Shown here in pieces: positions 9,179 through 18,588 of a stretch of DNA of 64,000 nucleotides. Each line of letters begins with the position of its first letter. Within the stretch, counting starts at the first letter, position 1. The DNA is from Flavobacteriales bacterium (GTDB lineage: Bacteria; Bacteroidota; Bacteroidia; CAIKAF01): assembly GCA_025055635.1 (NCBI GenBank), contig JANWWQ010000003.1, forward strand, positions 36,352 to 100,351, given 5' to 3'. Position numbers and translations under genes: made by a program. Under the pieces are notes generated by a model that was not told the DNA's origin, made no database searches, and worked only from the letters and a program-made list of their open reading frames with translations.

Positions 9179-10725
9179 CGGCAATGTTTCATAGCCTTTT
9201 CAAAGGTGGGGAAATCTCTGTAGTGCCACATTTTCACCACTACTGTGTCCTTTAGCATCACCAAGCCCGGATTAGAACGGATGATCGTTTTCAGGGCAGT
9301 GGCATCATTGTAATAATATCGAAAAGGATTTTGATGTTCATGGCGAAAGGCTTCGGCCTGGTCGCGCGAGGCGGTGGCTGCGATAAATTCCACATTCTGG
9401 CGGGCAGCTTTGGTAGCAAATGCGTTGATTTCCTTCATTTTTTCAGTGTTGGTTTTGGAAAGGTCATAGGCCACTAACAGGAAGCGGCAACCTTTTTTGT
9501 TGATAAATTCCTTGCCGTAGGGTTCGCCAGTTTCGGGATCTTCCAGATCAAAATCATGAATAGGAGCCTCTTTGAAAGGCTTGATGATTTTTTTGCGTTG
9601 GTCCACGAATTCATGGGTTTTTAGAAACTCTTCTGTCATCCATGAAAAATCGTTGATTTTACGGCCGTCGGGTTCGTTTTTCACGGCGAGGAATTCTTTC
9701 ACTTCTCCGGTTTCTTTGTTTTTGTAAATCATATAAATGTCGGCCACTTCGGGGGTTGGCACCAGCCGCGAGGGCAGGCCATTGCCGGGAGCCCAAGGTC
9801 TGTAATCCTTAACGGGTAAGTGGTTGTAGCAATACCATGTAAAAAATGAAACCAGCAAGAGGGAAAGGGTAGCGATGAAGCCTTTCACAACGGCATCTTC
9901 AAAAAATGCATAATGCACAGCCACACGCAAAGCAGCCATGCCTACCATGTAAAGCCCAGGCAGCCACCAATCAAATATTCGCACCGAAACAATCAGACCA
10001 ATAAGGGGTCCCACTATAGCCACTATTTTTTCGGCTTTGTCCAGCGTGGAACCGTTGGCACTCCGAGGAAAAAGGGCCAGCGGAATAGCAAAAGCCAATA
10101 GCACTACATCCTTCCAGAAAGATTGCCAGGGAGTGAGTTTCAACGCATCACCGAAGCAGCCGCAATCTGTTACTTTATTGTATCGGGCGGAATAATAGGT
10201 AAGAAAGGTAAAAAAGAGCATCATGATTAGGTTGAGCAGGGAAGTCACGGGCAAATAATAACCGAACAATATAAGAGTCCCCAAGAGGGTTTCGGTCACA
10301 CTTATGACTGAAGCCAGTAATAGGGCTCTATCGTGAAGCTTGTCACAGAGCCGATTGAACCAGGTATCGGGGACGTGTGCTGTATAGGTGATGGTTCGTT
10401 CTTTTACCTGTACAAGGGTATCAGGGTGCACGGAAGCCAGAGAATCAGCCGGAACATCCAGACCGTTAGGGTAGACTATTGTGTATTTGCCCTCTAGGTC
10501 GGGCAGTTTGGTTTTTCGGCCTTCTTCTATGAGGGCCTGCACTTGTCCCAGCGATAGGCGACGAAGCGTGTAGGTGGTGTCTGGAATGCTGTCGGTGGTT
10601 TTGAATACAGTGAAATACTCCTCTAGTTTATAGGAGAAACCGAGGGGATCGTTGGATTTGACTAGACCTGAGATAATCAGCAGGACCCCCAGTAGCAGGC
10701 GGCAAACCACTAAAAGAGAGCGCAT
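9175..10725 (-). CDS. BT_3928-type DoxX/MauE-like membrane protein with C-terminal thioredoxin-like domain
   Basis: LLLGVLLIISGLVKSNDPLGFSYKLEEYF start, several TMs, soluble C-terminal domain. ATG at 10725; the longer ORF is an unsupported extension. Confidence 0.82.
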   Translation of the reverse strand: MRSLLVVCRLLLGVLLIISGLVKSNDPLGFSYKLEEYFTVFKTTDSIPDTTYTLRRLSLGQVQALIEEGRKTKLPDLEGKYTIVYPNGLDVPADSLASVHPDTLVQVKERTITYTAHVPDTWFNRLCDKLHDRALLLASVISVTETLLGTLILFGYYLPVTSLLNLIMMLFFTFLTYYSARYNKVTDCGCFGDALKLTPWQSFWKDVVLLAFAIPLALFPRSANGSTLDKAEKIVAIVGPLIGLIVSVRIFDWWLPGLYMVGMAALRVAVHYAFFEDAVVKGFIATLSLLLVSFFTWYCYNHLPVKDYRPWAPGNGLPSRLVPTPEVADIYMIYKNKETGEVKEFLAVKNEPDGRKINDFSWMTEEFLKTHEFVDQRKKIIKPFKEAPIHDFDLEDPETGEPYGKEFINKKGCRFLLVAYDLSKTNTEKMKEINAFATKAARQNVEFIAATASRDQAEAFRHEHQNPFRYYYNDATALKTIIRSNPGLVMLKDTVVVKMWHYRDFPTFEKAMKHCR

Positions 10726-10813
10726 ATTGAGTACCTCTTTGGTAACGGGCAAATTTAGGAACGCCCTAATCAATCGGATAGGGGCGTTCCAGAGTGCCTG
10801 CCGTGCTTGGTAG

Positions 10814-11017
10814 TCAGCTCTTTTTACGGGTGGAAAATCCCAACACCCTGTAAAGGGGACAGAAGCCCACGAAAGAAGTGAGGGCAAAAACTATGGCCAC
10901 CACCAGCAGCACAATACCCAGGGTGCCCTTGATACGGTCAGTAAAATAGCCGAATGCCAGGCCGGCGGCCAGGATAATTCGCACGACCCTATCAGCCAAA
11001 CCCATGTTAATGTTCAT
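10814..11017 (-). CDS. DUF2892 (YgaP transmembrane-like) small membrane protein
   Basis: MNINMGLADRVVRIILAAGLAFGYF...VGFCPLYRVLGFSTRKKS matches the family pattern. Confidence 0.88.
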   Translation of the reverse strand: MNINMGLADRVVRIILAAGLAFGYFTDRIKGTLGIVLLVVAIVFALTSFVGFCPLYRVLGFSTRKKS

Positions 11018-11261
11018 ATAATTCTGTGTTTTGGTGCATAAAATTAATAATTTTTAATAGAACAAAATTTAAATTAAAGGCAGCGTAATGGTTTCAGGCA
11101 CCATTGAATAGTGGCGCAGTAGCTTGATAATAAGGAGGGTGGCTAACGACTAGAAATACTGGAAAAGTGGCTTTTGAAAATTTGTAAAAGGACTAACGGA
11201 GCATGCTAGAAGTTCAGAGCACCCCTATTCTTTAGTGTTGAGGAGATAATATAATATATTA

Positions 11262-11287
11262 AGGCTGGCCCTCAGTGGGCTAAGCCT
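11262..11287 (-). terminator. Candidate terminator-like hairpin downstream of the sigma-54 activator
   Basis: Minus strand AGGCTTAGCCCACTGAGGGCCAGCCT can form an imperfect hairpin (5 bp + internal loop + 4 bp), followed by TAATATATTATATT; about 58 nt past the stop. Confidence 0.35.
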
Positions 11288-11345
11288 CCATTTCCTATTT
11301 AAAAGCTCACAATGGGGTGAACGAAAAAAATGTTATTCTGTGGTG

Positions 11346-12530
11346 TTATTCACCCGGTCGTGGTCGGGCAGGTTTGGCAAAGGTGCGCACGTCTTCAACC
11401 GTGATGGTTTTATCACAGAGGATAACGAGGCGTTCCACCGCATTGCGCAATTCGCGCACGTTGCCATTCCAACGGATCTTTTTGAGTTCTTCCAGGGCTT
11501 CATCTGTAAATTTTTTGGGGGGCATGTGCTGTTCTTCCAAGATCTCCTGCAGGAAGTGGCGGGCCAGGAGGGGGATGTCCTCCGGGCGATCATTCAAATC
11601 AGGGACGTGAATGGGGATGACAGCCAATCGGTGAAGCAGGTCTTCTCGGAAGTTGTTTTTTCGGATTTCAGCTTCCAGGTCTTTATTAGTAGCGGCTATG
11701 ACACGCACATCCACTTTGATTTCCTCGTCGCCACCGACTCGGGTGATTTTGTTTTCCTGAAGGGCCCTCAGCACTTTAGCTTGCGCGGCAGGGCTCATGT
11801 CGCCCACTTCGTCTAGGAACAGAGTGCCCCCGTGAGCCAGTTCAAACTTGCCTTTGCGGGTTTTGATGGCCGAGGTGAAAGAACCTTTTTCGTGGCCAAA
11901 AAGCTCGCTTTCAATCAGTTCAGAAGGAATTGCAGCACAATTCACTTCCACAAAAGGTTTATCTGCTCTGCGACTAAGGGCATGGATGGCACGGGCCACC
12001 AATTCTTTGCCGGTGCCATTGCTGCCCGTGATTAGGACACGGGCATCGGTGGGAGCCACGCGGGCAATGAGTTCCTTGATTCTTTTGATGCTTTCTGATT
12101 CACCTATGATCTCCCGGTACTTGGATTTGGCTACTGTACGCTTGAGAACTCTGGTTTCTTGTTCCAAATGTTTTTTTTCCAGGGCATTGCGCAAAGACAC
12201 TAATAGACGGTTCAGATCCAAGGGCTTGGTGATAAAATCGTAGGCACCGGCCTTGATACATTCCACAGCGGTATCTATAGTCCCATGCCCAGTGAGCATC
12301 AATACGGGCACTTCCGGTTTTAATTTAACCATCTGGCGCAACACCTCCATGCCATCCATCCCGGGCATCTTGATGTCACAGAACACAAGATCTACCGGCT
12401 GGTCAGAGAATATCTCTAGGGCTTTGGCGCCGTTTTCAGCCTGGAGGACTTTTAGTCCTTCATTTTCCAGGATTTCGGTTAGGATGTTGCGAATACCTTT
12501 TTCGTCGTCCACTACTAGCACTGTATTCAT
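11346..12530 (-). CDS. NtrC-type sigma-54 response regulator (REC + AAA+) without a C-terminal HTH
   Basis: REC domain NTVLVVDDEKGIRN..VFCDIKMPGMDG; AAA+ GSNGTGKE, GSFTSA, GGTLFLDEVG; ends NVRELRNAVERLVILCDKTITVEDVRTFAKPARPRPGE with no Fis-type HTH. Confidence 0.93.
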   Translation of the reverse strand: MNTVLVVDDEKGIRNILTEILENEGLKVLQAENGAKALEIFSDQPVDLVFCDIKMPGMDGMEVLRQMVKLKPEVPVLMLTGHGTIDTAVECIKAGAYDFITKPLDLNRLLVSLRNALEKKHLEQETRVLKRTVAKSKYREIIGESESIKRIKELIARVAPTDARVLITGSNGTGKELVARAIHALSRRADKPFVEVNCAAIPSELIESELFGHEKGSFTSAIKTRKGKFELAHGGTLFLDEVGDMSPAAQAKVLRALQENKITRVGGDEEIKVDVRVIAATNKDLEAEIRKNNFREDLLHRLAVIPIHVPDLNDRPEDIPLLARHFLQEILEEQHMPPKKFTDEALEELKKIRWNGNVRELRNAVERLVILCDKTITVEDVRTFAKPARPRPGE

Positions 12531-13477
12531 GGCAATTGCTTGTTTTGGAAGAGAGAAAATAGTATACCTTCTTTCAGTGCGAAGGAGCAAGTTCGGACTG
12601 AGGTAATGGGGAATTTTTCCATCAAGAGGAGCACCAGTTGGGCGGCAGCCGGCAGCATTTCGGCGCGAAAGGCGGTGATGCCCGGCATGCGCAGCCTTTC
12701 CTCTAGGGTGGCGTCCAAAAGATCTTCGCAAAGTACCCTACAGGCATCCGCTGTGTAGGAAGTCCAGAATTTTTCGCGGCGAATTATCTGCCCTCTGGCA
12801 CTCAGCATATCTTCAAATGTATCAAATGTGCCCGAAGAGCCTACCAGCGTGGTGACCGGATACGGACGGGCTAGATGAAAAAGGGGCAGCAAAATCTCTT
12901 CCAAATAAGCACGCATTTTAGAGAGTTGTTCGGGACGTGGCTGGTCATGGGTTCCGAAATCATCGGTGAGGCGGCTGACTCCCATTTCAAAGCTCTCCGA
13001 ATAGACGGGAGCTTTGTGGTAATAGATTGCAAATTCGCAGCTTCCGCCACCCACATCCACAATGAGAGCGTTGTCTAAATCGTGGAGGACCCCGCTCATA
13101 AGCACACCCCGAAAAATAAGTTCGGCCTCCCTTCGGCCGGAGAGAAGATGAAGGGGATGGCCCAAAATGCGTTGACAGGCTTCCTGAACCAAGTGACCAT
13201 TTCGGGCATTGCGCACGGCAGAAGTACCTGAAACAAATACCCTGCCAGGAGCAAATTCAGAGAGTTTTGCCGCGTACTCAGTAAAGGCCGCTTCGGCTCT
13301 CTGCAAGGCTTCGGGTAGCAGTTCACGCCCGCGCAGACCGCCCTTCCCTAATTTTACAGGAATTTTGCCCTGATAGAGCACTTTGAAGAAATGCCCTTCG
13401 GGCTCAGCAATGAGAAGATTAAAAGTATTGGTGCCACAATCCAGCACTGCCACTCGGGTATGAGACTGTGAACTCAT
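12527..13477 (-). CDS. Ppx/GppA family phosphatase
   Basis: VAVLDCGTNTFNLLIAE, SGTSAVRNARNG, IVDVGGGSCEFAIY, GSSGTFDTFEDM. Confidence 0.93.
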   Translation of the reverse strand: MSSQSHTRVAVLDCGTNTFNLLIAEPEGHFFKVLYQGKIPVKLGKGGLRGRELLPEALQRAEAAFTEYAAKLSEFAPGRVFVSGTSAVRNARNGHLVQEACQRILGHPLHLLSGRREAELIFRGVLMSGVLHDLDNALIVDVGGGSCEFAIYYHKAPVYSESFEMGVSRLTDDFGTHDQPRPEQLSKMRAYLEEILLPLFHLARPYPVTTLVGSSGTFDTFEDMLSARGQIIRREKFWTSYTADACRVLCEDLLDATLEERLRMPGITAFRAEMLPAAAQLVLLLMEKFPITSVRTCSFALKEGILFSLFQNKQLP

Positions 13478-14592
13478 TTCTGACCCTCAAACTTAAAATA
13501 GGGAAGCCAAGCTGAAAAAAGACCTAGCATGATGGTCCCCCATTGACGTTCGGCCACATTTTCCGTGAGACAAAAAAGGAATAGAGCTAAGGCGTTGGCA
13601 GAGGCCAACCAGCTGCTTATAGAACGCAACATCCGGAGCACCGCTCCCCAAAAGCCTAGGAATAGAAGCAATCCAGTGAAGCCATGAGCTGCAGCAAGGT
13701 GGAGAAACTGATTATGGGTGTTCATGTTCTGCAGCCGAGGGTCTCGGCCTAAGTAGCAGGTGTTAAGATCCTCTTGCAACAAAGGTCCCACGCCGGTCCA
13801 AGGTTTGGACTGGAAAACCTGCCAACCGCATTGCCAGGATACTGCTCGTAAAGTGGCAGAGTTTTTTTGGTTTTGCACAATTTCCATAAATCTTGTGGAG
13901 GGCACTAGAACTATGTAAAGAGTTAAGATACTTAACAGCATCATACCTGCCCACCGGTATTTAGGCTGAAGTAGAAAAAAGGCAATTAATGCCATAAGGT
14001 GAATGCGGGTTTCCAGAAAAACCAGTGAAATCAACAAAAACGAAGCTAAACCTGTCCACAAAGCCTTTACCCAGAAGGTCGCTTCAGTGTAGGCTCTATT
14101 TATAAAAAAGACGATGGAAGCCAGGGCAAACATCCCGAAGTATGGAGGATGGATGCCCGTACGAATTGAAAATTCGTTTCTTAGTTTATAAGAGAGGGTG
14201 TGTGCCGCAAGATAACTATCCTGAAAGCCTGTGCTAAAAATAGCCACAGAAGCAAAAACAACGACAGCTGATGTTGAGAGGGCTAGTACCAGGTATTCAC
14301 GCTCCACAAAGTTGGCCAGAAGAGGACGTTCATCAGGAGAGGAGAGAGAATGTATAAGTGGTAATGTCAACCAGAAGAAGTAATGGTCAGGAAATGCGGC
14401 TTGATAAAAGCCATGTCTTAAGGAGGAAAGACAGCCCAGTATGCAGGTGGCGCCAATTATCCAAAATAGAAGAAGAGGCCTAAAGTAACACCGCCTTTGA
14501 AAAATCAATAAGAGGCAGCCTATGGCTGAGAGGACCAGAGCTGCGCTGTGCACAAAATACCAAGGCCAGGGGGCGGTGGCAGTCAGACACAT
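13474..14592 (-). CDS. O-antigen ligase (WaaL/Wzy-like) family membrane protein
   Basis: Polytopic membrane protein with PWTGVGPLLQEDLNTCYLGRDPRLQNMNTHNQFLHLAAAHGFTGLLLF. Start uncertain (ATG 14592 or TTG 14616). Confidence 0.82.
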   Translation of the reverse strand: MCLTATAPWPWYFVHSAALVLSAIGCLLLIFQRRCYFRPLLLFWIIGATCILGCLSSLRHGFYQAAFPDHYFFWLTLPLIHSLSSPDERPLLANFVEREYLVLALSTSAVVVFASVAIFSTGFQDSYLAAHTLSYKLRNEFSIRTGIHPPYFGMFALASIVFFINRAYTEATFWVKALWTGLASFLLISLVFLETRIHLMALIAFFLLQPKYRWAGMMLLSILTLYIVLVPSTRFMEIVQNQKNSATLRAVSWQCGWQVFQSKPWTGVGPLLQEDLNTCYLGRDPRLQNMNTHNQFLHLAAAHGFTGLLLFLGFWGAVLRMLRSISSWLASANALALFLFCLTENVAERQWGTIMLGLFSAWLPYFKFEGQK

Positions 14593-14635
14593 CAGGCCGG
14601 CTTTCGTCAGAAACAAACCGCCTGGGCCGCCATTC

Positions 14636-15772
14636 TCAGAGTGCCGCAGCCAGAGGCTCCGGAAAATGTTGGCAGAAAAAATTTCTGATTTCTTTTTCAA
14701 AGCGCTGGCGTGAAAATTTAAGAACCGAAGCCCGAATTTCTGAAGCATCCCAGGATGTGATACCTTCAAAGCGTTCCACTGCTTCCATAAGACTTTTTAC
14801 CGTCTGGCGATGAAAGAAAATGCCATTTTTTCCTTCTTGGACAGTTTCTAGGGCTCCGCCGGCAGCCAGGGCAATCACTGGTACTCCGCATGCCATGGCT
14901 TCCACCGGGGCTATACCAAAATCGTCCAGAGCCGCAAACACATAGGCTTTGGCACCATGCAGCCATTGCCTGTATTCTTCCCTAGAGCCCATGGGCACCA
15001 CTCTGATGTGAGGAGCTGCTTGCTTTTGGAGCTTTGGAATAGCCGCCGGTCGAGTGGCCATCACTAGGGGGCGAGAGGGCATTTGGTTGAATGTCCAAAG
15101 AATTAAGTCAAGTTTTTTATAGGGTACATCCCTGGATGAGGTGAAGTAATAACCGTCCTGGTAATTTTTATTACTCGGTAGCTGGAAAAAATCCGTGTCT
15201 ACAGGTGGATAAATCACGGTGGCTTCTTTTTTATAAAATTCTTTAATCCGTCCGGCCACATAGTGCGAGTTGGCAATAAAATAATCCACCGTGTGGCTGC
15301 CCTGCAGGTCCCATTTACGCAGACGAGTTAGAGTTCTTGAAATGACCTTGAGAAAAAGTGGACGGTACAAACCGTAGTCTTGTAAATATTCTTTTTCAAA
15401 TGCCCATAGATAACGTGAAGGTGTATGACAATAACAAATATGTAAAGCACCTTTCTTTTTTCTGATATTTTTTGCAGCAGCATGGCTACTGCTGACCACA
15501 ACATCGTAACGATGGAGGGGAAGCTGAGCCATGGCTAAGGGAAAAACAGGAAGCCATATCTTGTAAAAGTGGGCTGCAAAAGGCAGGCGGGCCATCCAGG
15601 AAGTATGCAGTTGTGGACTGGGAGAATTCAGTACCTGGGCAGCCATGCTACGGGATCCAAGCATGGCATAAATGTGTGGTTTCAAGGGTCGCAGCACCCT
15701 GTAAATTTCTCCGGCTACTTCCTCAGAACCTCCTTTCTGAAGATACCAATCGTGGACGAAAGCAACCTTCAC
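14636..15772 (-). CDS. Glycosyltransferase family 4 protein
   Basis: MKVAFVHDWYLQKGGSEEVAGEIYRVL, HICYCHTPSRYLW, GIAPVEAMACGVPVIALAAGGALETVQEGKNGIFF. Confidence 0.93.
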   Translation of the reverse strand: MKVAFVHDWYLQKGGSEEVAGEIYRVLRPLKPHIYAMLGSRSMAAQVLNSPSPQLHTSWMARLPFAAHFYKIWLPVFPLAMAQLPLHRYDVVVSSSHAAAKNIRKKKGALHICYCHTPSRYLWAFEKEYLQDYGLYRPLFLKVISRTLTRLRKWDLQGSHTVDYFIANSHYVAGRIKEFYKKEATVIYPPVDTDFFQLPSNKNYQDGYYFTSSRDVPYKKLDLILWTFNQMPSRPLVMATRPAAIPKLQKQAAPHIRVVPMGSREEYRQWLHGAKAYVFAALDDFGIAPVEAMACGVPVIALAAGGALETVQEGKNGIFFHRQTVKSLMEAVERFEGITSWDASEIRASVLKFSRQRFEKEIRNFFCQHFPEPLAAAL

Positions 15773-15782
15773 AGAGATGCCC

Positions 15783-16211
15783 TCAGTTGAAAACTCTAAT
15801 AATCATTCCGTCAAAGGACGTTTTGTAGTTATGCAGAGGCCACAGCGAAGGACCTTTTAAAACCTGGCCATTCAGAACATTCCATTCTGAACCGCAGCAG
15901 GCACACACCAAGCGAAGTCCTGAAGACTCAGGCGCGGCCTTTCCACAGGGATTGTGGACATCGTGGGGACAATGCAGGTCAAAAGCAGCCACATCGTCAG
16001 TGGTGACGCGAACTACAATGATACCACGGGAACCCTCGTCAGGAAAAAGCATGTAGCCTCCGGGCACGTTTAGGGCAGAATACAAAGGGTTACCTAGATT
16101 TATAACCAGGTTTACAGGAACGGAAGGTATTATCGGCCGGGGATGGCTTTTACAACCCATTGCAACTCCGAGAAAAATGCCCGCCAACATGAATCCTGCG
16201 TAAGTTCTCAT
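15783..16211 (-). CDS. Lipoprotein with a variant Rieske-like motif
   Basis: Lipobox-like GVAMGC; HCPHDVHNPCG ... LVCACCGSEWNVLNGQVLKGPSLWPLHNYKT. ATG 16211 preferred because a -7 element at 16245-16252 overlaps the longer ORF start. Confidence 0.72.
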   Translation of the reverse strand: MRTYAGFMLAGIFLGVAMGCKSHPRPIIPSVPVNLVINLGNPLYSALNVPGGYMLFPDEGSRGIIVVRVTTDDVAAFDLHCPHDVHNPCGKAAPESSGLRLVCACCGSEWNVLNGQVLKGPSLWPLHNYKTSFDGMIIRVFN

Positions 16212-16244
16212 CAGAAATTTGTTGCCTAGAATCGTATATTTTGG

Positions 16245-16252
16245 CAAATTTA
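16245..16252 (-). promoter_or_regulatory. -7 element (TAAATTTG) for the Rieske/GT/ligase/Ppx/sigma-54 operon
   Basis: Exact TAnnTTTG on the minus strand. Confidence 0.5.
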
Positions 16253-16307
16253 GTCTAGTAGGAAAAGCGGTGTAATTTTTGCGAAATTTTTTTAATTTAA
16301 AACTTCT

Positions 16308-16574
16308 ATGAAAAGATTGTTTTATGTAATAGTCGGTATTTTGCTTTTTTGGCCAATTAAAGCCCAGGTATCGAATTCTCTAGAGGGTAAAGGCGAAAAA
16401 TCGCCGGCTCAAGTGAAAAAGGAAATTAAAAGAGTAAAAAAGGAACACGAAATGGCAGTCAAGCGGGCTGCTAAATATGGTCGTAAAAGGCACCTGGCCA
16501 TTCAAGACCCCGCCGTTAGGAAAAGAATTAAGAGAAATTTGCGCCGGTCAAACCGGCAAATGCGCGCCAAATAG
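16308..16574 (+). CDS. Small, very basic secreted protein, unknown function
   Basis: 88 aa with signal peptide (MKRLFYVIVGILLFWPIKAQ) and Lys/Arg-rich mature part. Confidence 0.65.
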   Translation: MKRLFYVIVGILLFWPIKAQVSNSLEGKGEKSPAQVKKEIKRVKKEHEMAVKRAAKYGRKRHLAIQDPAVRKRIKRNLRRSNRQMRAK

Positions 16575-16577
16575 CAG

Positions 16578-16585
16578 TACTTTTG
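16578..16585 (+). promoter_or_regulatory. -7 element (TACTTTTG) for the SPOR-domain gene
   Basis: Exact TAnnTTTG, 28 nt before ATG 16614. Confidence 0.5.
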
Positions 16586-16613
16586 TTGCCCACCAAAAAA
16601 TAGAAAAAGCCAC

Positions 16614-17042
16614 ATGAAAGCCCTCGGCTTCGGGGGATGGTTTCTTTTCGGTCTATTAATTGCAGTCCAGGCCCAGACGCCTTACCAGTCAGACGGGGCG
16701 GGCCGGGTGGTTTTCCTCGAAGACAGTGCCACCCTGAAGGCTGTAAAGAAAATTGAGAATGGAGAAATCAGCCAGAAAGGCTACCGGGTTCAGGTGTTTT
16801 CGGAATCGGGTTCGGGGTCCAAGAGCCGGGCGATGAAGGTGCGCGCCGAAGTGAGCGAAAAGTTTTCTGGATTGCCTGTTTATGTTACTTATGAAGCACC
16901 CAATTTTAAGGTACGGGTTGGTGATTTTCAAACGTTTTTGGAGGCAGCGGCCCTCTGCGAAAAGGCTCGTACTTTTTACCCTTCCTCCTACGTCGTGGAA
17001 GATAAAATTTGGGTGAAAGCTCCCCGCAGTCTTCGGGAATAA
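16614..17042 (+). CDS. SPOR-domain secreted protein
   Basis: Signal peptide; GYRVQVFSESGSGSKSRAMKVRAEV..VYVTYEAPNFKVRVGDFQTFLEAAAL. Confidence 0.8.
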   Translation: MKALGFGGWFLFGLLIAVQAQTPYQSDGAGRVVFLEDSATLKAVKKIENGEISQKGYRVQVFSESGSGSKSRAMKVRAEVSEKFSGLPVYVTYEAPNFKVRVGDFQTFLEAAALCEKARTFYPSSYVVEDKIWVKAPRSLRE

Positions 17043-17080
17043 ACCAAGCGAAAAGAAAGATTCATTTCCTATTATTAACC

Positions 17081-18271
17081 ATGCACCGATTGGAAAAACT
17101 ATTTTTGGAGCATTTGGCCCCCACAAGTCCAGAGCCTTTAGGCCTTACTGTATCCAGAGCCAGAGGTGCCTACATTTTTGATTTAAAAAACAAAAGATAC
17201 ATTGACTTAATCGCCGGTATCTCGGTGGGTGTGGCAGGCCACAGCCATCCGCGAATCTTAAGGGCCTTGCGCAAACAAATGAAACGTCACTTGCATGTGA
17301 TGGTGTATGGCGAATTTGTGCAAAGACCCCAAGTAAAACTGGCGGAACGGCTGCTGCGGTATACGGAGGCTCCTATAGATTGTGTATATTTTGTGAATTC
17401 AGGAGCAGAAGCCACTGAACTGGCCATGAAGTTGGCAAAGAAAGCTACTGGGCGACCCCATTTTGTGGCTTTCCGGGGTGGTTATCATGGCAGCACACAG
17501 GGAGCACTCTCCCTTATGGCTGAGGAAAAGTGGCGCTTTCCCTTTAGTCCCCTGTTACCGGGTATAGCTTACCTACCCTTCAATGAGATAGAAGCCCTTA
17601 AAACTATTGACCAAAGTACGGCTGCCGTATTTGTAGAGGTGATTCAGGCTGAGACAGGTGCATCGCCAGCCCGACCAGAATTCCTGAAAGCACTTCGGGA
17701 CCGCTGCGATGCCACGGGTGCTTTGCTGGTGGTAGATGAGATTCAGACGGGCCTGGGGCGTACCGGCAAGTTCTGGAGCCACTCCTGGTATGGGCTACGT
17801 CCCGATATCATTCTTTCGGCTAAAGCCTTGGGTGGAGGCCTTCCCCTTGGAGCGGTGCTGGCTTCAAGACACTTATTCAAAATCTTGGCCAACCATCCCC
17901 CTTTGGGCCACATAACCACCTTTGGGGGAAATCCACTTAGTTGCGCAGCTGCTTTAGGAATGTTGGAAGTTTTGGAAAAAGAAAACCTTTGTGCTCAAGC
18001 CATAGAAAAAGAAAAAATAATACGCGAGACTTTAGTGCATCCTCAGGTTGCAGAAGTTCGGGGAAGAGGTTTGCTTCTGGCCCTCGTTTTGAGACAAAAA
18101 GGTGCCGCACCTCGCCTAGCCCGACAATGCCTAGAAGCTGGTGTTATGACCGACTGGTTCCTGTTTAGTGAGGATGCTCTAAGAATTGCACCACCGCTTA
18201 ATATTCCTGAAAAGGTGCTTCAAAAGGCACTTAACATTCTTTTAAAAGTTATTGAGAAAGAGGCTAAATGA
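17081..18271 (+). CDS. Class III (acetylornithine-type) aminotransferase
   Basis: FVNSGAEATELAMKLAKKATGRPHFVAFRGGYHGST; LVVDEIQTGLGRTGKFW; AKALGGGLPLGAVLAS. Confidence 0.93.
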   Translation: MHRLEKLFLEHLAPTSPEPLGLTVSRARGAYIFDLKNKRYIDLIAGISVGVAGHSHPRILRALRKQMKRHLHVMVYGEFVQRPQVKLAERLLRYTEAPIDCVYFVNSGAEATELAMKLAKKATGRPHFVAFRGGYHGSTQGALSLMAEEKWRFPFSPLLPGIAYLPFNEIEALKTIDQSTAAVFVEVIQAETGASPARPEFLKALRDRCDATGALLVVDEIQTGLGRTGKFWSHSWYGLRPDIILSAKALGGGLPLGAVLASRHLFKILANHPPLGHITTFGGNPLSCAAALGMLEVLEKENLCAQAIEKEKIIRETLVHPQVAEVRGRGLLLALVLRQKGAAPRLARQCLEAGVMTDWFLFSEDALRIAPPLNIPEKVLQKALNILLKVIEKEAK

Positions 18272-18588
18272 TAACATAGGGCCAATTATTCTTTTGGATG
18301 TAGTAAGTGAGATAATCTTGATTTAAAAAAGACGGTGCAAAGCTGCGACTGGAATCCATAATGTTAAAAAAGGAGACATTTTTGTAAACGACTCTCGAAA
18401 AATCTAAAAAATCAGGTCAGCGGAGACGATGATCAAATTCCTCTCAGGTGTAATTAGCGATTACTGGGATAACCATAGTTTCCTGGTTCACCCCAAAAAA
18501 GTAAAAAGTTTGTAAAAACCTGTTAGTACACTTTGAGGAAAAAGACATTTTTTATTTATTTTGCCATATAAATCTGATTATAAAAGTT

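Noticed and set aside
18429-18515. 28-codon ORF MIKFLSGVISDYWDNHSFLVHPKKVKSL before the OmpA-family gene
   Set aside because: Too short, no clear promoter or homolog recognised.
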